A stretch of 64,000 nucleotides of DNA from Psychrobacter lutiphocae DSM 21542 (GCF_000382145.1 NZ_KB907623.1:62001-126000); one strand, 5' to 3'; shown: positions 17,088-28,508, counted from the stretch's first letter. Made by a program: numbers and translations. Notes: generated by a model from the sequence alone, not told the origin.

Positions 17088-18380
17088 GTGTCTGAAAGTT
17101 CTATTTTAGCCCGCAAAAATCGAATTCAATCGTCAAATAAGTTAGCGCAGGTCTCTGATACAGATAACATCTGGCTGCTGCCTGACGGGGTCAGTGATTT
17201 ATTATCAGAAGAGGCTCAAAAGCAAGAGTGGTTGCGTTATAAGTTGACCCGCTTATTAATTAGCCGAGGTTATGAGCTAATTTGTCCGCCGATGATAGAG
17301 TTTACTGAATCACTATTAGGCAATGCCTCAGAAGATCTAAAACGTCAAACCTTTAAAATTATTGACCAGCTGTCAGGGCGATTAATGGGAGTACGTGCTG
17401 ATATTACGCCACAAATCCTACGTATTGATGCGCATTTAAATAAAATGGGGAGGGCTAATAAGATTGCTCGCTATTGTTATGCTGGTCATGTTATTCGTAC
17501 CTTGCCAAATGGTTTATTTGGCTCACGTACACCACTACAATTGGGTGCCGAAATCTTCGGTAGCGACAGTCTTGATGCCGATATTGAGCTGATCGATGTG
17601 CTATATACCTTATTTGAAAGCCTTAATCTAAAACAGCATTTGCACATTGACATTGGACATGTGGCAATTTTTGCACGTCTAAAAGAGCTGGCTGGATTGT
17701 CAGACAGTGATGCAGAGGTACTGATGAATCTTTACGCTAATAAGGCATTGCCAGAGCTACACAGTATTTGTGCTGACTTACCTATGGGTAATGACTTCTA
17801 CCAGCTTGCCGTACATGGGCATGATATGAACGCATTAAAGCAAGCTTTATCATCGAGTGCGACTCAAGATGCCTCGATCATTAAGGCTGTGCAAGAGGTA
17901 CAAACCATGGTCGCTCATATAAAGCAGACCTATCAAAGCAATGTCAGTGTTGATATTACCGAGCTTGGCTATCATTATCATACAGGTATCGTATTTAATG
18001 CCTATTTTGATAACGAGTCACAGGCGGTGGTCAGAGGCGGTCGCTTTAATGGTGAAGGTTTTAATACGGCTCAACAGGCAGCAGCCATAGCCGAAGAGTT
18101 ACCATCACGAAGTGCGACAGGTTTTAGTTTGGAAGTGACACGCTTACAGCGCTTTATTAGTTTGAATGAATCGAAGCTGGTGTTGGTGCGTTTTGCAGAT
18201 ATGCAAGGGGTACGTGCAGATAACAATGCGAAGCTGGCAAAAGATTTGGACAACAAAGTGGCAGAGTTGCGTGACTTAGGTCACAAAGTGGTGCGTCCGT
18301 TAAGCGAGCTGGATGTACCTCACAATGTGACCCATTATTTGGTTTTAGAAGATGGTGAGTGGGTTTTAAACGCTGTATAA
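17088..18380 (+). CDS. hisZ: ATP phosphoribosyltransferase regulatory subunit
   Basis: A paralogue of histidyl-tRNA synthetase that activates the short form of HisG in histidine biosynthesis. The N-terminal WLLPDGVSDLL and motif 2-like VRADITPQILRIDAHL are typical, and VVRGGRFNGEGF near residue 305 corresponds to the degenerate GGRYD region. At 430 aa it is close to the long HisZ form of Moraxellaceae. The start is GTG 17088, with AAGG eight bases upstream. purA follows after 220 bp, an arrangement common in gammaproteobacteria that carry hisZ; no hisG lies in the window. Confidence 0.88.
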   Translation: MSESSILARKNRIQSSNKLAQVSDTDNIWLLPDGVSDLLSEEAQKQEWLRYKLTRLLISRGYELICPPMIEFTESLLGNASEDLKRQTFKIIDQLSGRLMGVRADITPQILRIDAHLNKMGRANKIARYCYAGHVIRTLPNGLFGSRTPLQLGAEIFGSDSLDADIELIDVLYTLFESLNLKQHLHIDIGHVAIFARLKELAGLSDSDAEVLMNLYANKALPELHSICADLPMGNDFYQLAVHGHDMNALKQALSSSATQDASIIKAVQEVQTMVAHIKQTYQSNVSVDITELGYHYHTGIVFNAYFDNESQAVVRGGRFNGEGFNTAQQAAAIAEELPSRSATGFSLEVTRLQRFISLNESKLVLVRFADMQGVRADNNAKLAKDLDNKVAELRDLGHKVVRPLSELDVPHNVTHYLVLEDGEWVLNAV

Positions 18381-18466
18381 GCCGTCATACTAGGCTTAAC
18401 TTAAGCGAGAAGTGAGCACTAAACTTTAAGTGAGCGCTAAGCTTAATTAAAGTCAATGACAATGTT

Positions 18467-18506
18467 TAGCTAGATCTAACTAGGTTTAGCAAGGTCTAAC
18501 CAGGTT
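18467..18506. repeat. Four 10-bp imperfect tandem repeats between hisZ and purA
   Basis: Consecutive units TAGCTAGATC, TAACTAGGTT, TAGCAAGGTC and TAACCAGGTT follow a TARCNAGGTY-like consensus. They are non-coding and lie about 95 bp upstream of purA. They could be regulatory or simple replication-slippage products. Confidence 0.65.
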
Positions 18507-18591
18507 TAAGCAGCAACAAGCCTAAAAACAGCCTAAAAAATGCGCCACCAATGACGCAATTTAACTTTTACAGTTCAATACAAGTGGTTAA

Positions 18592-19890
<1,299 letters not shown>

Positions 19891-19955
19891 TCTGCTTGGC
19901 TGATTGGATAAGTGTTTGATTCATTCAAGCTAGTTTTTATTGATAAATAAAAGCC

Positions 19956-19988
19956 AAAACCCTAGGCTAGATGACCTAGGGTTTTTTT
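19956..19988 (+). terminator. Terminator after purA
   Basis: An 11-bp stem AAAACCCTAGG / CCTAGGGTTTT around an 8-nt loop runs into a T tract. Confidence 0.88.
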
Positions 19989-20035
19989 ATAAGTTTTTTT
20001 GAGGCTTATATTCATACTCAACAGGTGACAAACCT

Positions 20036-21109
20036 ATGTTGCAACTGACCTTTTTAGGCACCTCAGCCGGTATTCCCACCAAGCACCGTAATGTGACGGC
20101 GTTGGCGGTTGAATGCATCAATCCCTTTGCTTCCAAGCGTAGCCAGCAAAGCGGCAGCAAAAAGCCTTGGCTGTTAATCGATTGTGGCGAAGCAACTCAG
20201 CATCAGCTGTTACATACCAAGCTGAGCGGTCAGCAGTTGGCAGCGATTTGTATTACCCATGTGCACGGTGATCATTGTTATGGTCTGCCAGGGCTTCTGG
20301 CCAGTCTGGCAATGGTCGGACGTACTGAGCCGTTGACTATTATTGCTCCGAAAGCTATTGAGCAGTTTATGAGTGTGATACAGCAAACCACCGAGCTGTA
20401 TTTGTCATATACAATCAATTATATTGCCACTGAGACTCTGGTTGCTGAAACAGGTGAGTCTAATCAGCCTGTATTACTAGATTTATCAGCCACTCATCAG
20501 CTTCAAATTGAGGTGACCAAGCTGTCGCATCGTGTTGATTCTTACGGCTTTAGTCTAACTCAATATGTCAAAACCATTGCGCTAGATAAAGATAAATTGC
20601 TGGCCTCTGGTATCGAGCCGAGTCCAATTTGGGGGCAACTGCAAGCAGGGAGGGATGTGGTGACCGAAGAAGGGCAAAGATTAGCTTCGGTTGATTTTAC
20701 CCTGCGCAAACAGCAGCAGCTTAAATTAGTGGTGGCTGGTGACAATAACCGTCCTGAGTTATTACAACAAGCGGTGCAGGGTGCAAGCTTGCTGGTTCAT
20801 GAGGCCACTTATACTCAAGCGGTGGCGGATAAAATTGCCTTGCGTGCTGATGGCTTTGACCCGATGCACACAACCGCAAAAAGTGTGGCACAGTTTGCGC
20901 AAGCGGTTAATTTGCCATACTTAATCGTAACGCATTTTAGCGCCCGTTATCAGCCTTATGATGACCCAGATAGCAAGGTTTCCAATATGGCTGATATTCG
21001 TCAAGAAGTTGAGCAGTTTTATCAGGGCAATATATGGCTGGCACGTGATTTTGCGCAGTTTGAGGTCAGTGCAGATGGAGTACAAGCCAGTGACCATCCA
21101 GCCGTTTAG
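20036..21109 (+). CDS. rnz: Ribonuclease Z / metallo-beta-lactamase-fold nuclease
   Basis: A zinc-dependent endonuclease of the tRNase Z (ElaC) family that matures tRNA 3' ends or acts on other RNAs. The N-terminal FLGTSAGIPTKHRNV and the metal motif HVHGDH (H75, H77, D79, H80) followed by CYGLPGLL are diagnostic of the short form. A further conserved histidine lies in VTHFSARY near the C-terminus, and HEATY is the equivalent of the family's HEaT motif. At 357 aa it is slightly longer than typical, partly from an insertion near residues 30-45. The window's tRNA-Arg lacks an encoded CCA, so such an activity has a local substrate. Confidence 0.9.
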   Translation: MLQLTFLGTSAGIPTKHRNVTALAVECINPFASKRSQQSGSKKPWLLIDCGEATQHQLLHTKLSGQQLAAICITHVHGDHCYGLPGLLASLAMVGRTEPLTIIAPKAIEQFMSVIQQTTELYLSYTINYIATETLVAETGESNQPVLLDLSATHQLQIEVTKLSHRVDSYGFSLTQYVKTIALDKDKLLASGIEPSPIWGQLQAGRDVVTEEGQRLASVDFTLRKQQQLKLVVAGDNNRPELLQQAVQGASLLVHEATYTQAVADKIALRADGFDPMHTTAKSVAQFAQAVNLPYLIVTHFSARYQPYDDPDSKVSNMADIRQEVEQFYQGNIWLARDFAQFEVSADGVQASDHPAV

Positions 21110-21112
21110 AGT

Positions 21113-22150
21113 TTAATTTAAATTATCTTGATTTAGCAACTGTTGACCGACCCAGTGTCTTGCAAACTGATACGCCACACGCCCCGAGCGACCACCTCGA
21201 GTGGAAGCCCACATCAGTGCCTGCCCACGTACGGTGTCATCATAGGTCACATCTTGCGCTTGTAAATAATGCGCCACAATATTGAGATAAGTCTCTTGAT
21301 TCATCGGATAGAAAGACAACCACAGCCCAAAGCGATCTGATAAAGAAACCGTTTCATCAATGGTTTCATACGGATTGACCTCATCGGTCTGGCCGTCATA
21401 GATATTGACATTATCTTTCATTAACTGTGGCAGCAAATGACGTCGATTACTGGTCGCATACACCAACAGCTTATCTTGCTCAGAGTCTAATGCGCCATCG
21501 AGTACACTTTTTAGGGTGCGATAATTCTCATCTTGCCCATTAAATGCCAAGTCATCGCAATAAACGATATAACGAACTCCTGCATTCGTAGGTAACTCAC
21601 TAATCGCATGACGAATCTTATCTAGCATTTGTAAGTCATCACGTGCCACCTCGATCATACGCAAACCGTCAGCTTGAAACTCATTCAATAACGCTCGAAT
21701 TAAAGATGATTTTCCCGCACCTCGAGTGCCTGTCATCAGTACATGGTTAGCTGGATATCCTACCAAAAATTGACGAGTATTTTGCACAATTTTAGACTTT
21801 TGGGTGTCAATGCCAATAAGGTCATCTAAGCTCAGCAAAGAACTCACTGCTATCGGCTCTAATCGACCTTGATGACCACCAATCCAGCGATAGGCGACTT
21901 GATAGGGGTCAAGTTTGACTTTTGGCGTGATCTGTTGCTTTAGATAGTCTCGCAGCAACTCTGCCAACTCATTATCTAGGCTCAAGTTATTCACTGTACT
22001 ATTGTTAATACCGTTAATATCATTAATTTGATTGCTATTTTTATTAACATTTGACATTGAGAGCGCCATCCACACATTAAAATTAAAAAATACAGCAAAA
22101 ATAGTGCCAGTAACCTTTGATAAAAGCAAGCTTATGATAAAAGCAAGCAT
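21113..22150 (-). CDS. DUF815-family AAA ATP-binding protein
   Basis: A P-loop ATPase of unknown role. Walker A is GTRGAGKSS, Walker B is IVYCDDL with the DUF815 signature FNGQDENYRTLKSVLDG after it, and a sensor-like YATSNRRHLLP follows. The longest frame (345 aa) starts with a hydrophobic stretch (about residues 1-27) that relatives generally lack. Internal starts at MALSMSN (22069 or 22057) would give a soluble protein of about 314-318 aa and seem at least as likely; no strong ribosome site settles it. It converges with rnz, with only 3 bp between the stops. Confidence 0.85.
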   Translation of the reverse strand: MLAFIISLLLSKVTGTIFAVFFNFNVWMALSMSNVNKNSNQINDINGINNSTVNNLSLDNELAELLRDYLKQQITPKVKLDPYQVAYRWIGGHQGRLEPIAVSSLLSLDDLIGIDTQKSKIVQNTRQFLVGYPANHVLMTGTRGAGKSSLIRALLNEFQADGLRMIEVARDDLQMLDKIRHAISELPTNAGVRYIVYCDDLAFNGQDENYRTLKSVLDGALDSEQDKLLVYATSNRRHLLPQLMKDNVNIYDGQTDEVNPYETIDETVSLSDRFGLWLSFYPMNQETYLNIVAHYLQAQDVTYDDTVRGQALMWASTRGGRSGRVAYQFARHWVGQQLLNQDNLN

Positions 22151-22398
22151 ACGAAAAGTTAAGTATGCTAAAAGTAGGTATTGTACTTACAGATCCTAAG
22201 CTAAGGTTGGTGAGTTTTTACCGTACCTCTTTTTGTATTACCTTCCTTCCTAAAAATCTAACAACAACTTGATAACGCTTTGTATCATTGTTTGATGCGA
22301 GCTTTTGGTAATATAAATTGATATAAGATTCTGTTTTATAGCTTATGACTTAAAACAGCCCCTGAGCTAACAATTAAAAAACCAATTAAGGAGTTATT

Positions 22399-22956
22399 AT
22401 GAGCGACAACAAACCTTTAAATATCGCTTTAATTATAGGTAGTTTACGCAAAGAGTCTATCAACCGAGCTTTTGCTGAATATATGGTATCGCAAATGCCT
22501 GAGCATGTGACTGTGACTGAGTGTCAAATCGATGATCTGCCTTTGTACAATGAAGATATAGATACGGACACAGCGCCAGAAAGTTATACTCGTATTCGCA
22601 ACCAAGTTGGAGAGGCGGATGCCTTGTTGATTGTTTCACCTGAGTATAATCGCAGTATTCCAGGAGGACTAAAAAACGCGATGGATATTTTGTCACGTCC
22701 AAAGGATGGCTCTGTGCTCAACAATATCAAGGTGGCCTTTGTGACCGCTTCACCTGGAACCTATGGTGGTAGGAGTTGTGGTTTTGACTTACGAAAAATC
22801 ATGCTACCTTTTGCAGCTCAAGTTTTATTAGCCCCCGAAGTATATTTGAGTCATGCTACCGATGCCTTAGGTGAGGATAACAAGGTCAGCAGTGAACGCA
22901 CCCAACAGTATTTACAAAAATTTGTGGATGCTTTTGTTGAGTTTGTAGAAGATTAA
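22399..22956 (+). CDS. NADPH-dependent FMN reductase / quinone reductase family
   Basis: A flavodoxin-fold reductase of 185 aa, likely cytosolic and FMN-binding. GSLRKESINRAFAEYM near the N-terminus is the phosphate-binding loop, and SPEYNRSIPGGLKNAMD (about residues 79-95) is the family signature, as in ChrR/azoreductase-like quinone reductases. The probable role is two-electron reduction of quinones or xenobiotics to limit oxidative stress. AAGGAGTT precedes ATG 22399. It stands alone between a divergent ATPase gene and pncB. Confidence 0.88.
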   Translation: MSDNKPLNIALIIGSLRKESINRAFAEYMVSQMPEHVTVTECQIDDLPLYNEDIDTDTAPESYTRIRNQVGEADALLIVSPEYNRSIPGGLKNAMDILSRPKDGSVLNNIKVAFVTASPGTYGGRSCGFDLRKIMLPFAAQVLLAPEVYLSHATDALGEDNKVSSERTQQYLQKFVDAFVEFVED

Positions 22957-23215
22957 GGATACAGTTAGACTTGACAGCGCATTTATTTTCACATTTTAGC
23001 TTTAGGCTTTGTAGCTTTTGTTTTGCGGTTTTGACTTAGAGTCGCTAGGTGTGAAACCTATTAATGTGCATTGCCTAAAATGTGCATTGCCTAAAATATA
23101 GTCTCTGTCAGTTCCGTAAATGAATTCTATACAGCGCCTAACTCTACTTGTCAATTCTATACTAGTTCCAAGCCATATTAAAAAACTTTTAGATAAATAA
23201 CTGTTGAGCAATGCT

Positions 23216-24427
23216 ATGCCCCAATCTTCTCAGCCAATAATAACCTCACTATTAGATAATGACTTGTACAAATTTACTATGCTACAAGCCATGTTGCATC
23301 AATTTCCAAGCACCCATGGTGTTTATCGTTTTCGCTGTCGCAACTATAAAGATACTGCATATCCGTTGGCAGATATTAAGCAGGACTTGGAGGCGCAATT
23401 AGATTATCTATGCCAGCTTAGCTTTACCCAAGATGAGCTAGATTATTTAAGTAGTCTTCGCTTTATTCGCTCTGATTTTGTTGATTATTTGGAGCTGTTT
23501 AAGTTAAAACGTCGCCATATTAAGGTAAGTATAGATCATAAAAATCGGCTGAGTATAGATATTGAAGGCCCAATGATTCAGGCGATGTTTTTTGAGATTT
23601 TTGTATTAGCCATTGTTAATGAGCTATATTATAGGCGGTTAACCACTCCTGCAGTATTAAAAGAAGGGGAAGCAAGGCTACAAGATAAAGTGGCATTGTT
23701 GCAAGAATATACGTTAAAACAGCAAAGAGGGCAGCCTCCTTTTATTGTGGCTGATTTTGGTACTCGCCGACGCTTTAGTAAGAATTGGCATTCTCATGTT
23801 GTTGAGACATTGCATCGAGCTGCACCAAGTATTCTGCGTGGTACTTCCAATGTGTATTTGGCAAAAAAATTAAAAATAACACCGATTGGAACGATGGCGC
23901 ATGAGTTTATGCAAGCATTTCAGGCGCTTGATGTGCGTCTGCGCGATTCTCAAAAAGCAGCCCTTGAAGCTTGGGTACATGAGTATCGAGGTGATTTGGG
24001 TATCGCCTTAACTGATGTGGTTGGTATGGATGCTTTTTTACGAGATTTTGATTTGTACTTTGCAAAACTATTTGATGGTTTACGCCATGACAGTGGTGAC
24101 CCTTATGTATGGGGCGATAAGGCCATTGCACATTATAAAAAATTAAAAATAGATCCAAAAACTAAGATTTTGACCTTTAGTGATGGATTAAGTCTAGATA
24201 AAGCATGGCAACTACATCAATATTTTAAAGATCGCATTCAAACTAGCTTCGGGGTAGGCACCAATCTAAGCAATGATATGGGGCTAACTCAGCTTAATAT
24301 TGTGTTGAAGCTGGTGGAGTGTAATGGACAGCCAGTAGCGAAGTTATCTGATAGCCCCGGAAAAACAATGATCCAAAATGACACTTATTTGGCGTATTTA
24401 CGTCAAGTATTTGAAATTGATGAATAA
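23216..24427 (+). CDS. pncB: Nicotinate phosphoribosyltransferase
   Basis: Salvages nicotinate to nicotinate mononucleotide for NAD synthesis, using PRPP and ATP. Conserved features are [20 protein letters not shown] at the N-terminus, [11 protein letters not shown] in the middle, [13 protein letters not shown], the PRPP-region [14 protein letters not shown], and [10 protein letters not shown]. From ATG 23216 the protein is 403 aa, the family norm. The frame also opens at TTG 23204, but neither start has a strong ribosome site and ATG is preferred. A degenerate palindrome resembling 25233-25282 lies about 90 bp upstream. Confidence 0.93.
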   Translation: MPQSSQPIITSLLDNDLYKFTMLQAMLHQFPSTHGVYRFRCRNYKDTAYPLADIKQDLEAQLDYLCQLSFTQDELDYLSSLRFIRSDFVDYLELFKLKRRHIKVSIDHKNRLSIDIEGPMIQAMFFEIFVLAIVNELYYRRLTTPAVLKEGEARLQDKVALLQEYTLKQQRGQPPFIVADFGTRRRFSKNWHSHVVETLHRAAPSILRGTSNVYLAKKLKITPIGTMAHEFMQAFQALDVRLRDSQKAALEAWVHEYRGDLGIALTDVVGMDAFLRDFDLYFAKLFDGLRHDSGDPYVWGDKAIAHYKKLKIDPKTKILTFSDGLSLDKAWQLHQYFKDRIQTSFGVGTNLSNDMGLTQLNIVLKLVECNGQPVAKLSDSPGKTMIQNDTYLAYLRQVFEIDE

Positions 24428-24489
24428 TTGTTGTCAGCAAAATATTTGTGAGCAAGACGCTAGACTGTCAATCAAACACTAGAGTGATG

Positions 24490-25092
24490 TTAGAATGAGG
24501 AATTGGGTTGCTGTAAAAACTTAACTTCTTCTGTGCTTGACTTGCGTCCTAATACGGCATTACGGTGTGGATAGCGGCCAAATTTATCAATAATTTGTTT
24601 GTGTCTAATCTCAAAGTCTAGTGCTGTCGCATCGCCTAACTGTTCAAATAATATCAAGGCTTGCTCATGAATTTTGGCAGATTCAGAGTGCATAAAAGGC
24701 ATGATGGCAAACATCTGTTGCTTTTGACTAAGCTTTGAGTAGTCAGGATGTTGAATAATCTGCTGCGCTAATACCAGAGCCATCCCATCTTGAGCAAAAG
24801 CTTGGGCAGAGTTACGATATAGATTACGTGAGAACTGATCTAGTACGATAATCTCAGCCAATGCGCCTTCTACTGTGTTGCGCCAATGCGCACACTCACC
24901 CGCTGTGGCAGCCTGTAATGTCTCACCAAATTGAGTTTTAATTTTAGCATCAAAGGAATCTTCTTTAGCAAACCAATAAGGTTGATTGGCCGTATCAAAC
25001 CAAAAGTCGAGAACCTGCTGAGCTTCTGTGGTAACTGGAACTGAGGCTGGAGGGGATAGCTTGTTTGTATGTTGGTTATTTTGTTGTGACAT
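24490..25092 (-). CDS. DUF924 family protein
   Basis: A 200-aa all-helical protein. VLDFWFD near the N-terminus, IIVLDQFSRNLYRNSAQAFAQD in the middle, and FMHSESAKIHEQ followed by FGRYPHRNAVLGRKS are the conserved DUF924 blocks. Members resemble tetratricopeptide-like helical proteins and have no established function. The N-terminal 20 residues are polar and unconserved. It converges with pncB. Confidence 0.87.
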   Translation of the reverse strand: MSQQNNQHTNKLSPPASVPVTTEAQQVLDFWFDTANQPYWFAKEDSFDAKIKTQFGETLQAATAGECAHWRNTVEGALAEIIVLDQFSRNLYRNSAQAFAQDGMALVLAQQIIQHPDYSKLSQKQQMFAIMPFMHSESAKIHEQALILFEQLGDATALDFEIRHKQIIDKFGRYPHRNAVLGRKSSTEEVKFLQQPNSSF

Positions 25093-25232
25093 AGAATATC
25101 CTCTTTTTTATCATGCGCTTTTTTTATTATAATGTGGTACTTAACAAAAGGTAATGATTTGCAGGGTTAAAAGTACTAGATTACAGTGGATTTTATTACC
25201 TTTAAAATAAGGTATACTAAGGGCTTTATCTG

Positions 25233-25282
25233 GGACTGTATAGAATGCATTTATTAGTTCCGTAAATAATTATATACAGTCC
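25233..25282. repeat. 50-bp palindromic element upstream of aqpZ
   Basis: The arms GGACTGTATA and TATACAGTCC are perfect inverses, and the pairing continues imperfectly (AATGCATTTA with TAAATAATTA) around a central TTAGTTCCG. A half-matching fragment (AGTTCCGTAAATGAATT then TATACAG) lies at about 23109-23135, upstream of pncB. It is probably a small repeat family; it could form a cruciform or RNA hairpin. The rest of the 367-bp gap 25093-25459 shows only AT-rich DNA. Confidence 0.65.
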
Positions 25283-25459
25283 GTAATACTTGTAATAGAC
25301 TCGTTTGAGGTATTGTTTTAACTTTCAAAAGCACATGTTTAAAATGGCTACCTAGTATAAATTAACTGGTGTAAGTATTTGATGCAAGCCGATAAGGGAA
25401 GATAAAGATAGTTTGAATGGATATTAATAACGTGTCAAAATTCATCAGGAAAAAACATT

Positions 25460-26221
25460 ATGACAAAATCAAAAAAACTCGCTGCTGAGTTCTTAGGCAC
25501 TATGTGGTTAGTACTAGGCGGTTGTGGTAGTGCAGTATTTGCTGCAAACTTTGGTGGCGATGGCAACCCTTTAGGCATTGGCTTTGTTGGGGTTGCGCTG
25601 GCCTTCGGTTTAACGGTATTGACAGGGGCTTATGCCTTTGGTCATATTTCAGGTGGCCACTTTAACCCAGCTGTTAGTATTGGGCTTATGGTCGGTAAGC
25701 GTTTCCCGGCTGCTGAATTACCAGGCTATATTATTGCTCAAGTAGTTGGTGGTGCATTTGGTGCTTTTATTATCTATTTGATTGCCAGTGGTCAAGCTGG
25801 ATTTGCAATTGATGCTACCAGCGCAGGGGCGTTTGCTACTAATGGCTTTGGAGAGTTTTCGCCAGGCGGCTATAATTTGGTTGCCGCTTTTATTGCTGAG
25901 GTAGTATTAACCGCTGTATTTTTGCTGATTATTATGGGCTCAACCCATCACCGTGCTCCGATTGGCTTCGCACCTATTGCCATTGGTCTGGGCTTAACTT
26001 TGATTCATTTAATCAGTATTCCTATTACTAATACCTCTGTTAATCCAGCTCGTTCAACAGCAGTGGCTTTATTTGTTGGTGGCGAGTCACTGTCGCAGCT
26101 GTGGCTATTTTGGATAGCACCTATTTTTGGTGCGGCACTTGGTGGTGCTCTTTATGCCTGGCTAGGTCATGAGGGTCCTGATATTACAGGTGGAGTGTCG
26201 ATGGAGAAGAAGATTGGTTAG
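25460..26221 (+). CDS. aqpZ: Aquaporin Z-like water channel
   Basis: An inner-membrane MIP channel with six membrane segments. The two NPA boxes are HFNPAVSIG and SVNPARSTA, and the arginine of the selectivity filter follows the second NPA. A short histidine after the first filter segment ([11 protein letters not shown]) fits the water-selective AqpZ type. At 253 aa it is slightly longer than typical because of a loop insertion near residues 115-140. CAGGAAAA precedes the ATG. A terminator follows at 26279. Confidence 0.94.
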   Translation: MTKSKKLAAEFLGTMWLVLGGCGSAVFAANFGGDGNPLGIGFVGVALAFGLTVLTGAYAFGHISGGHFNPAVSIGLMVGKRFPAAELPGYIIAQVVGGAFGAFIIYLIASGQAGFAIDATSAGAFATNGFGEFSPGGYNLVAAFIAEVVLTAVFLLIIMGSTHHRAPIGFAPIAIGLGLTLIHLISIPITNTSVNPARSTAVALFVGGESLSQLWLFWIAPIFGAALGGALYAWLGHEGPDITGGVSMEKKIG

Positions 26222-26278
26222 AATTTAAGACAGCTTTTATCAAGTCATTTATCTTTTGATATGAGTAATATCTTACTC

Positions 26279-26313
26279 AAACCAGATCGGCAATATGTTG
26301 GTCTGGTTTTTTT
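26279..26313 (+). terminator. Terminator after aqpZ
   Basis: An 8-bp stem AAACCAGA / TCTGGTTT is followed by a T run. The loop is about 15 nt. The 26314-26521 stretch beyond it holds only AT-rich DNA. Confidence 0.7.
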
Positions 26314-26521
26314 ATCCATACTGCTTGACTTTTTCTTGTTGAGTGTAACTCCTTGTATGTAGTTGTAATAGCCTTCTCTTTTAGCCTACTTTATGCTTAT
26401 AATAACTTGTGGTTATAATGAGATACAATGTTTCATTAATAGTTGCAGATGTATTCAATTTAGATTAAGTGCTATTAACAGGAAGGTTAATAGATAGATT
26501 ATACATAGACTCAAGGAAGAG

Positions 26522-28276
26522 ATGACCATGTCACAAGAGTTACAAGATTTATTACAGCAGCGCTATCCAAATGCTGCATCTCGCCATACACCTTTGTTAC
26601 TAAGTCATGATATCGGCCCTAAAGAATCACCACTAATCGAAGAGACTATTGGTGATTATTTTGATCGCATTGCCAACCGTTATTCTGATAAAGAGGCCTT
26701 GGTCTCATGTCATCAAAATATCCGCCTAAGCTACCAACAGTTGCAGCAACAAGCCAATCAGCTGGCAAGTAGTATGATTAATATGGGACTTGAAAAGGGA
26801 GATCGTGTTGGCATTTGGTCACACAACAGTGCTGAGTGGCTATTAATGCAATTAGCAACTGCAAAAGCGGGCATTATCTTGGTTAATATTAACCCAGCTT
26901 ATCGTATCTCAGAGTTGCAATATGCGTTAAATAAAGTTGATTGCAAAGTACTGGTATTTATGCGTCACTTTAAAACCAGCGATTATGTACAAATGATTCA
27001 GCAGATGGCACCAGAGATTTGTCATCAACAATATCAGTGCTTAGAATTAATTGGACTGCCCAATTTAAAGCGGGTGATTTGGATAGATGCACCCAATAGT
27101 ACAGAACACTTTGGCTTTATGCAGCCCTTCTCAGAGTGGATGGCCGAGGGTGACGCGAATGATCCAAAACTGGTAGAGCGTGCGAGGCAACTAACTGCTG
27201 ATGATCCGATTAATATTCAATTTACTAGTGGTACCACAGGGACGCCAAAAGGTGCGACATTAACCCACAAAAATTTATTAAATAACGCTTATCACTTGGG
27301 TGAAACTCTGTGCTTAACTCCAGTAGATAAACTATGCTTACCGTTGCCACTGTATCATTGTTTTGCGATGGTGTTGGGTAATTTGACCTTTTTAATGCAT
27401 GCTGCGGCTGTGGTTTATCCAAGTACTAGCTTTGAGCCGCTAGCGGTGTTGCAAGCCATAGATGCCGAAAAGTGTACGGCTTTGCATGCAGTACCAAGTA
27501 TGTTCTTGGCGATTTTAAACCATCCTGACTTTGCACAATATGATGTTAGTAGCTTGCGTACAGGCGTCTCTGGGGGCTCTAGTTGTCCAAGAGAGTTAAT
27601 GCAGCGCATTATCAATGATATGCATATGCAGCAATTAACCATTGCTTATGGGATGACAGAAACCAGTCCTAAATCGACCCAAACCTTGCCCACAACGTCA
27701 TTTGAAAAGCGCATCTCAACGGTGGGCTTAGTGCAACCACATCTTGAGGTTAAGGTGGTTGATCCTCGTACTGGTGACACTTTACCTATTGGTGAGGTTG
27801 GAGAGGTATTAACCAAGGGTTATGCAGTAATGGCAGGTTATTGGAACGATCCAGTTAAGACCGCAGAAGCTGTGGTGGATGGCTGGATGCATACTGGAGA
27901 CTTAGGCACAATGGATGAGGAGGGCTATATTACTATTGTTGGTCGTAGTAAGGATATGATTATCCGAGGTGGAGAAAATATTTATCCCATTGAGGTCGAA
28001 AACTTTTTATACACCCATCCTAAAATTGCCGATGTGCAAATTGTGGGGGTACCAGATGCGCACTATGGTGAGGTATTGGCGGCTTGGATTATACCGAATA
28101 AAGGAGAGCAACTTACCGAGCAAGAGGTACGTGACTTTTGCTATAACCAGATAGCGCACTTTAAAATTCCAACCTATATTCGTTTTGTTGAGCACTATCC
28201 GATGACAGTCACTGGAAAAATACAGAAGTTTAAAATTGTTGAGGCTATGAAGGAGGAGTTAGGCATTGTTGCTTAG
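26522..28276 (+). CDS. AMP-binding acyl-CoA synthetase (fatty-acyl-CoA ligase)
   Basis: Activates a carboxylic acid with ATP and CoA through an acyl-adenylate. The P-loop is FTSGTTGTPKGATLTHKN, followed by YGMTETSP, then GWMHTGDLGTMDEEGYITIVGR, the hinge and ligase block KDMIIRGGENIYPIEVE, and the catalytic lysine in TVTGKIQKF near the C-terminus. At 584 aa it resembles the medium/long-chain acyl-CoA synthetase group found next to beta-oxidation genes, though none adjoin it here. ATG 26522 and ATG 26528 share one AAGGAAG ribosome site, so the start is uncertain by two residues. Substrate chain length cannot be assigned from sequence. Confidence 0.9.
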   Translation: MTMSQELQDLLQQRYPNAASRHTPLLLSHDIGPKESPLIEETIGDYFDRIANRYSDKEALVSCHQNIRLSYQQLQQQANQLASSMINMGLEKGDRVGIWSHNSAEWLLMQLATAKAGIILVNINPAYRISELQYALNKVDCKVLVFMRHFKTSDYVQMIQQMAPEICHQQYQCLELIGLPNLKRVIWIDAPNSTEHFGFMQPFSEWMAEGDANDPKLVERARQLTADDPINIQFTSGTTGTPKGATLTHKNLLNNAYHLGETLCLTPVDKLCLPLPLYHCFAMVLGNLTFLMHAAAVVYPSTSFEPLAVLQAIDAEKCTALHAVPSMFLAILNHPDFAQYDVSSLRTGVSGGSSCPRELMQRIINDMHMQQLTIAYGMTETSPKSTQTLPTTSFEKRISTVGLVQPHLEVKVVDPRTGDTLPIGEVGEVLTKGYAVMAGYWNDPVKTAEAVVDGWMHTGDLGTMDEEGYITIVGRSKDMIIRGGENIYPIEVENFLYTHPKIADVQIVGVPDAHYGEVLAAWIIPNKGEQLTEQEVRDFCYNQIAHFKIPTYIRFVEHYPMTVTGKIQKFKIVEAMKEELGIVA

Positions 28277-28423
28277 TTTTTTTTGACTTAGCTTTATAGT
28301 TGTAATGTTCAAGGCTAAGTTTACAGTTCATAAACTATTAATACCAATGTGTACGATGGTTTACATTTAAAAGTTAAAGGCTATGTTAAAATCAAGGCAA
28401 CGAGAGTTAATTAAAGCAACAAT

Positions 28424-28465
28424 AATTAGAATCGTAAATGAAAGAATTAGAATCGTAAATGAAAG
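28424..28465. repeat. Perfect 21-bp tandem duplication upstream of S-formylglutathione hydrolase
   Basis: The unit beginning AATTAGAATCGTAAATG and ending AAAG occurs twice back to back, ending about 44 bp before the start codon. A third partial match (AAATTAGAAC) follows. It may be a recent slippage duplication near the promoter. Confidence 0.85.
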
Positions 28466-28508
28466 TGCAAATTAGAACTTCATCAACCCTAATAAGTTTG
28501 GAGGCGTT

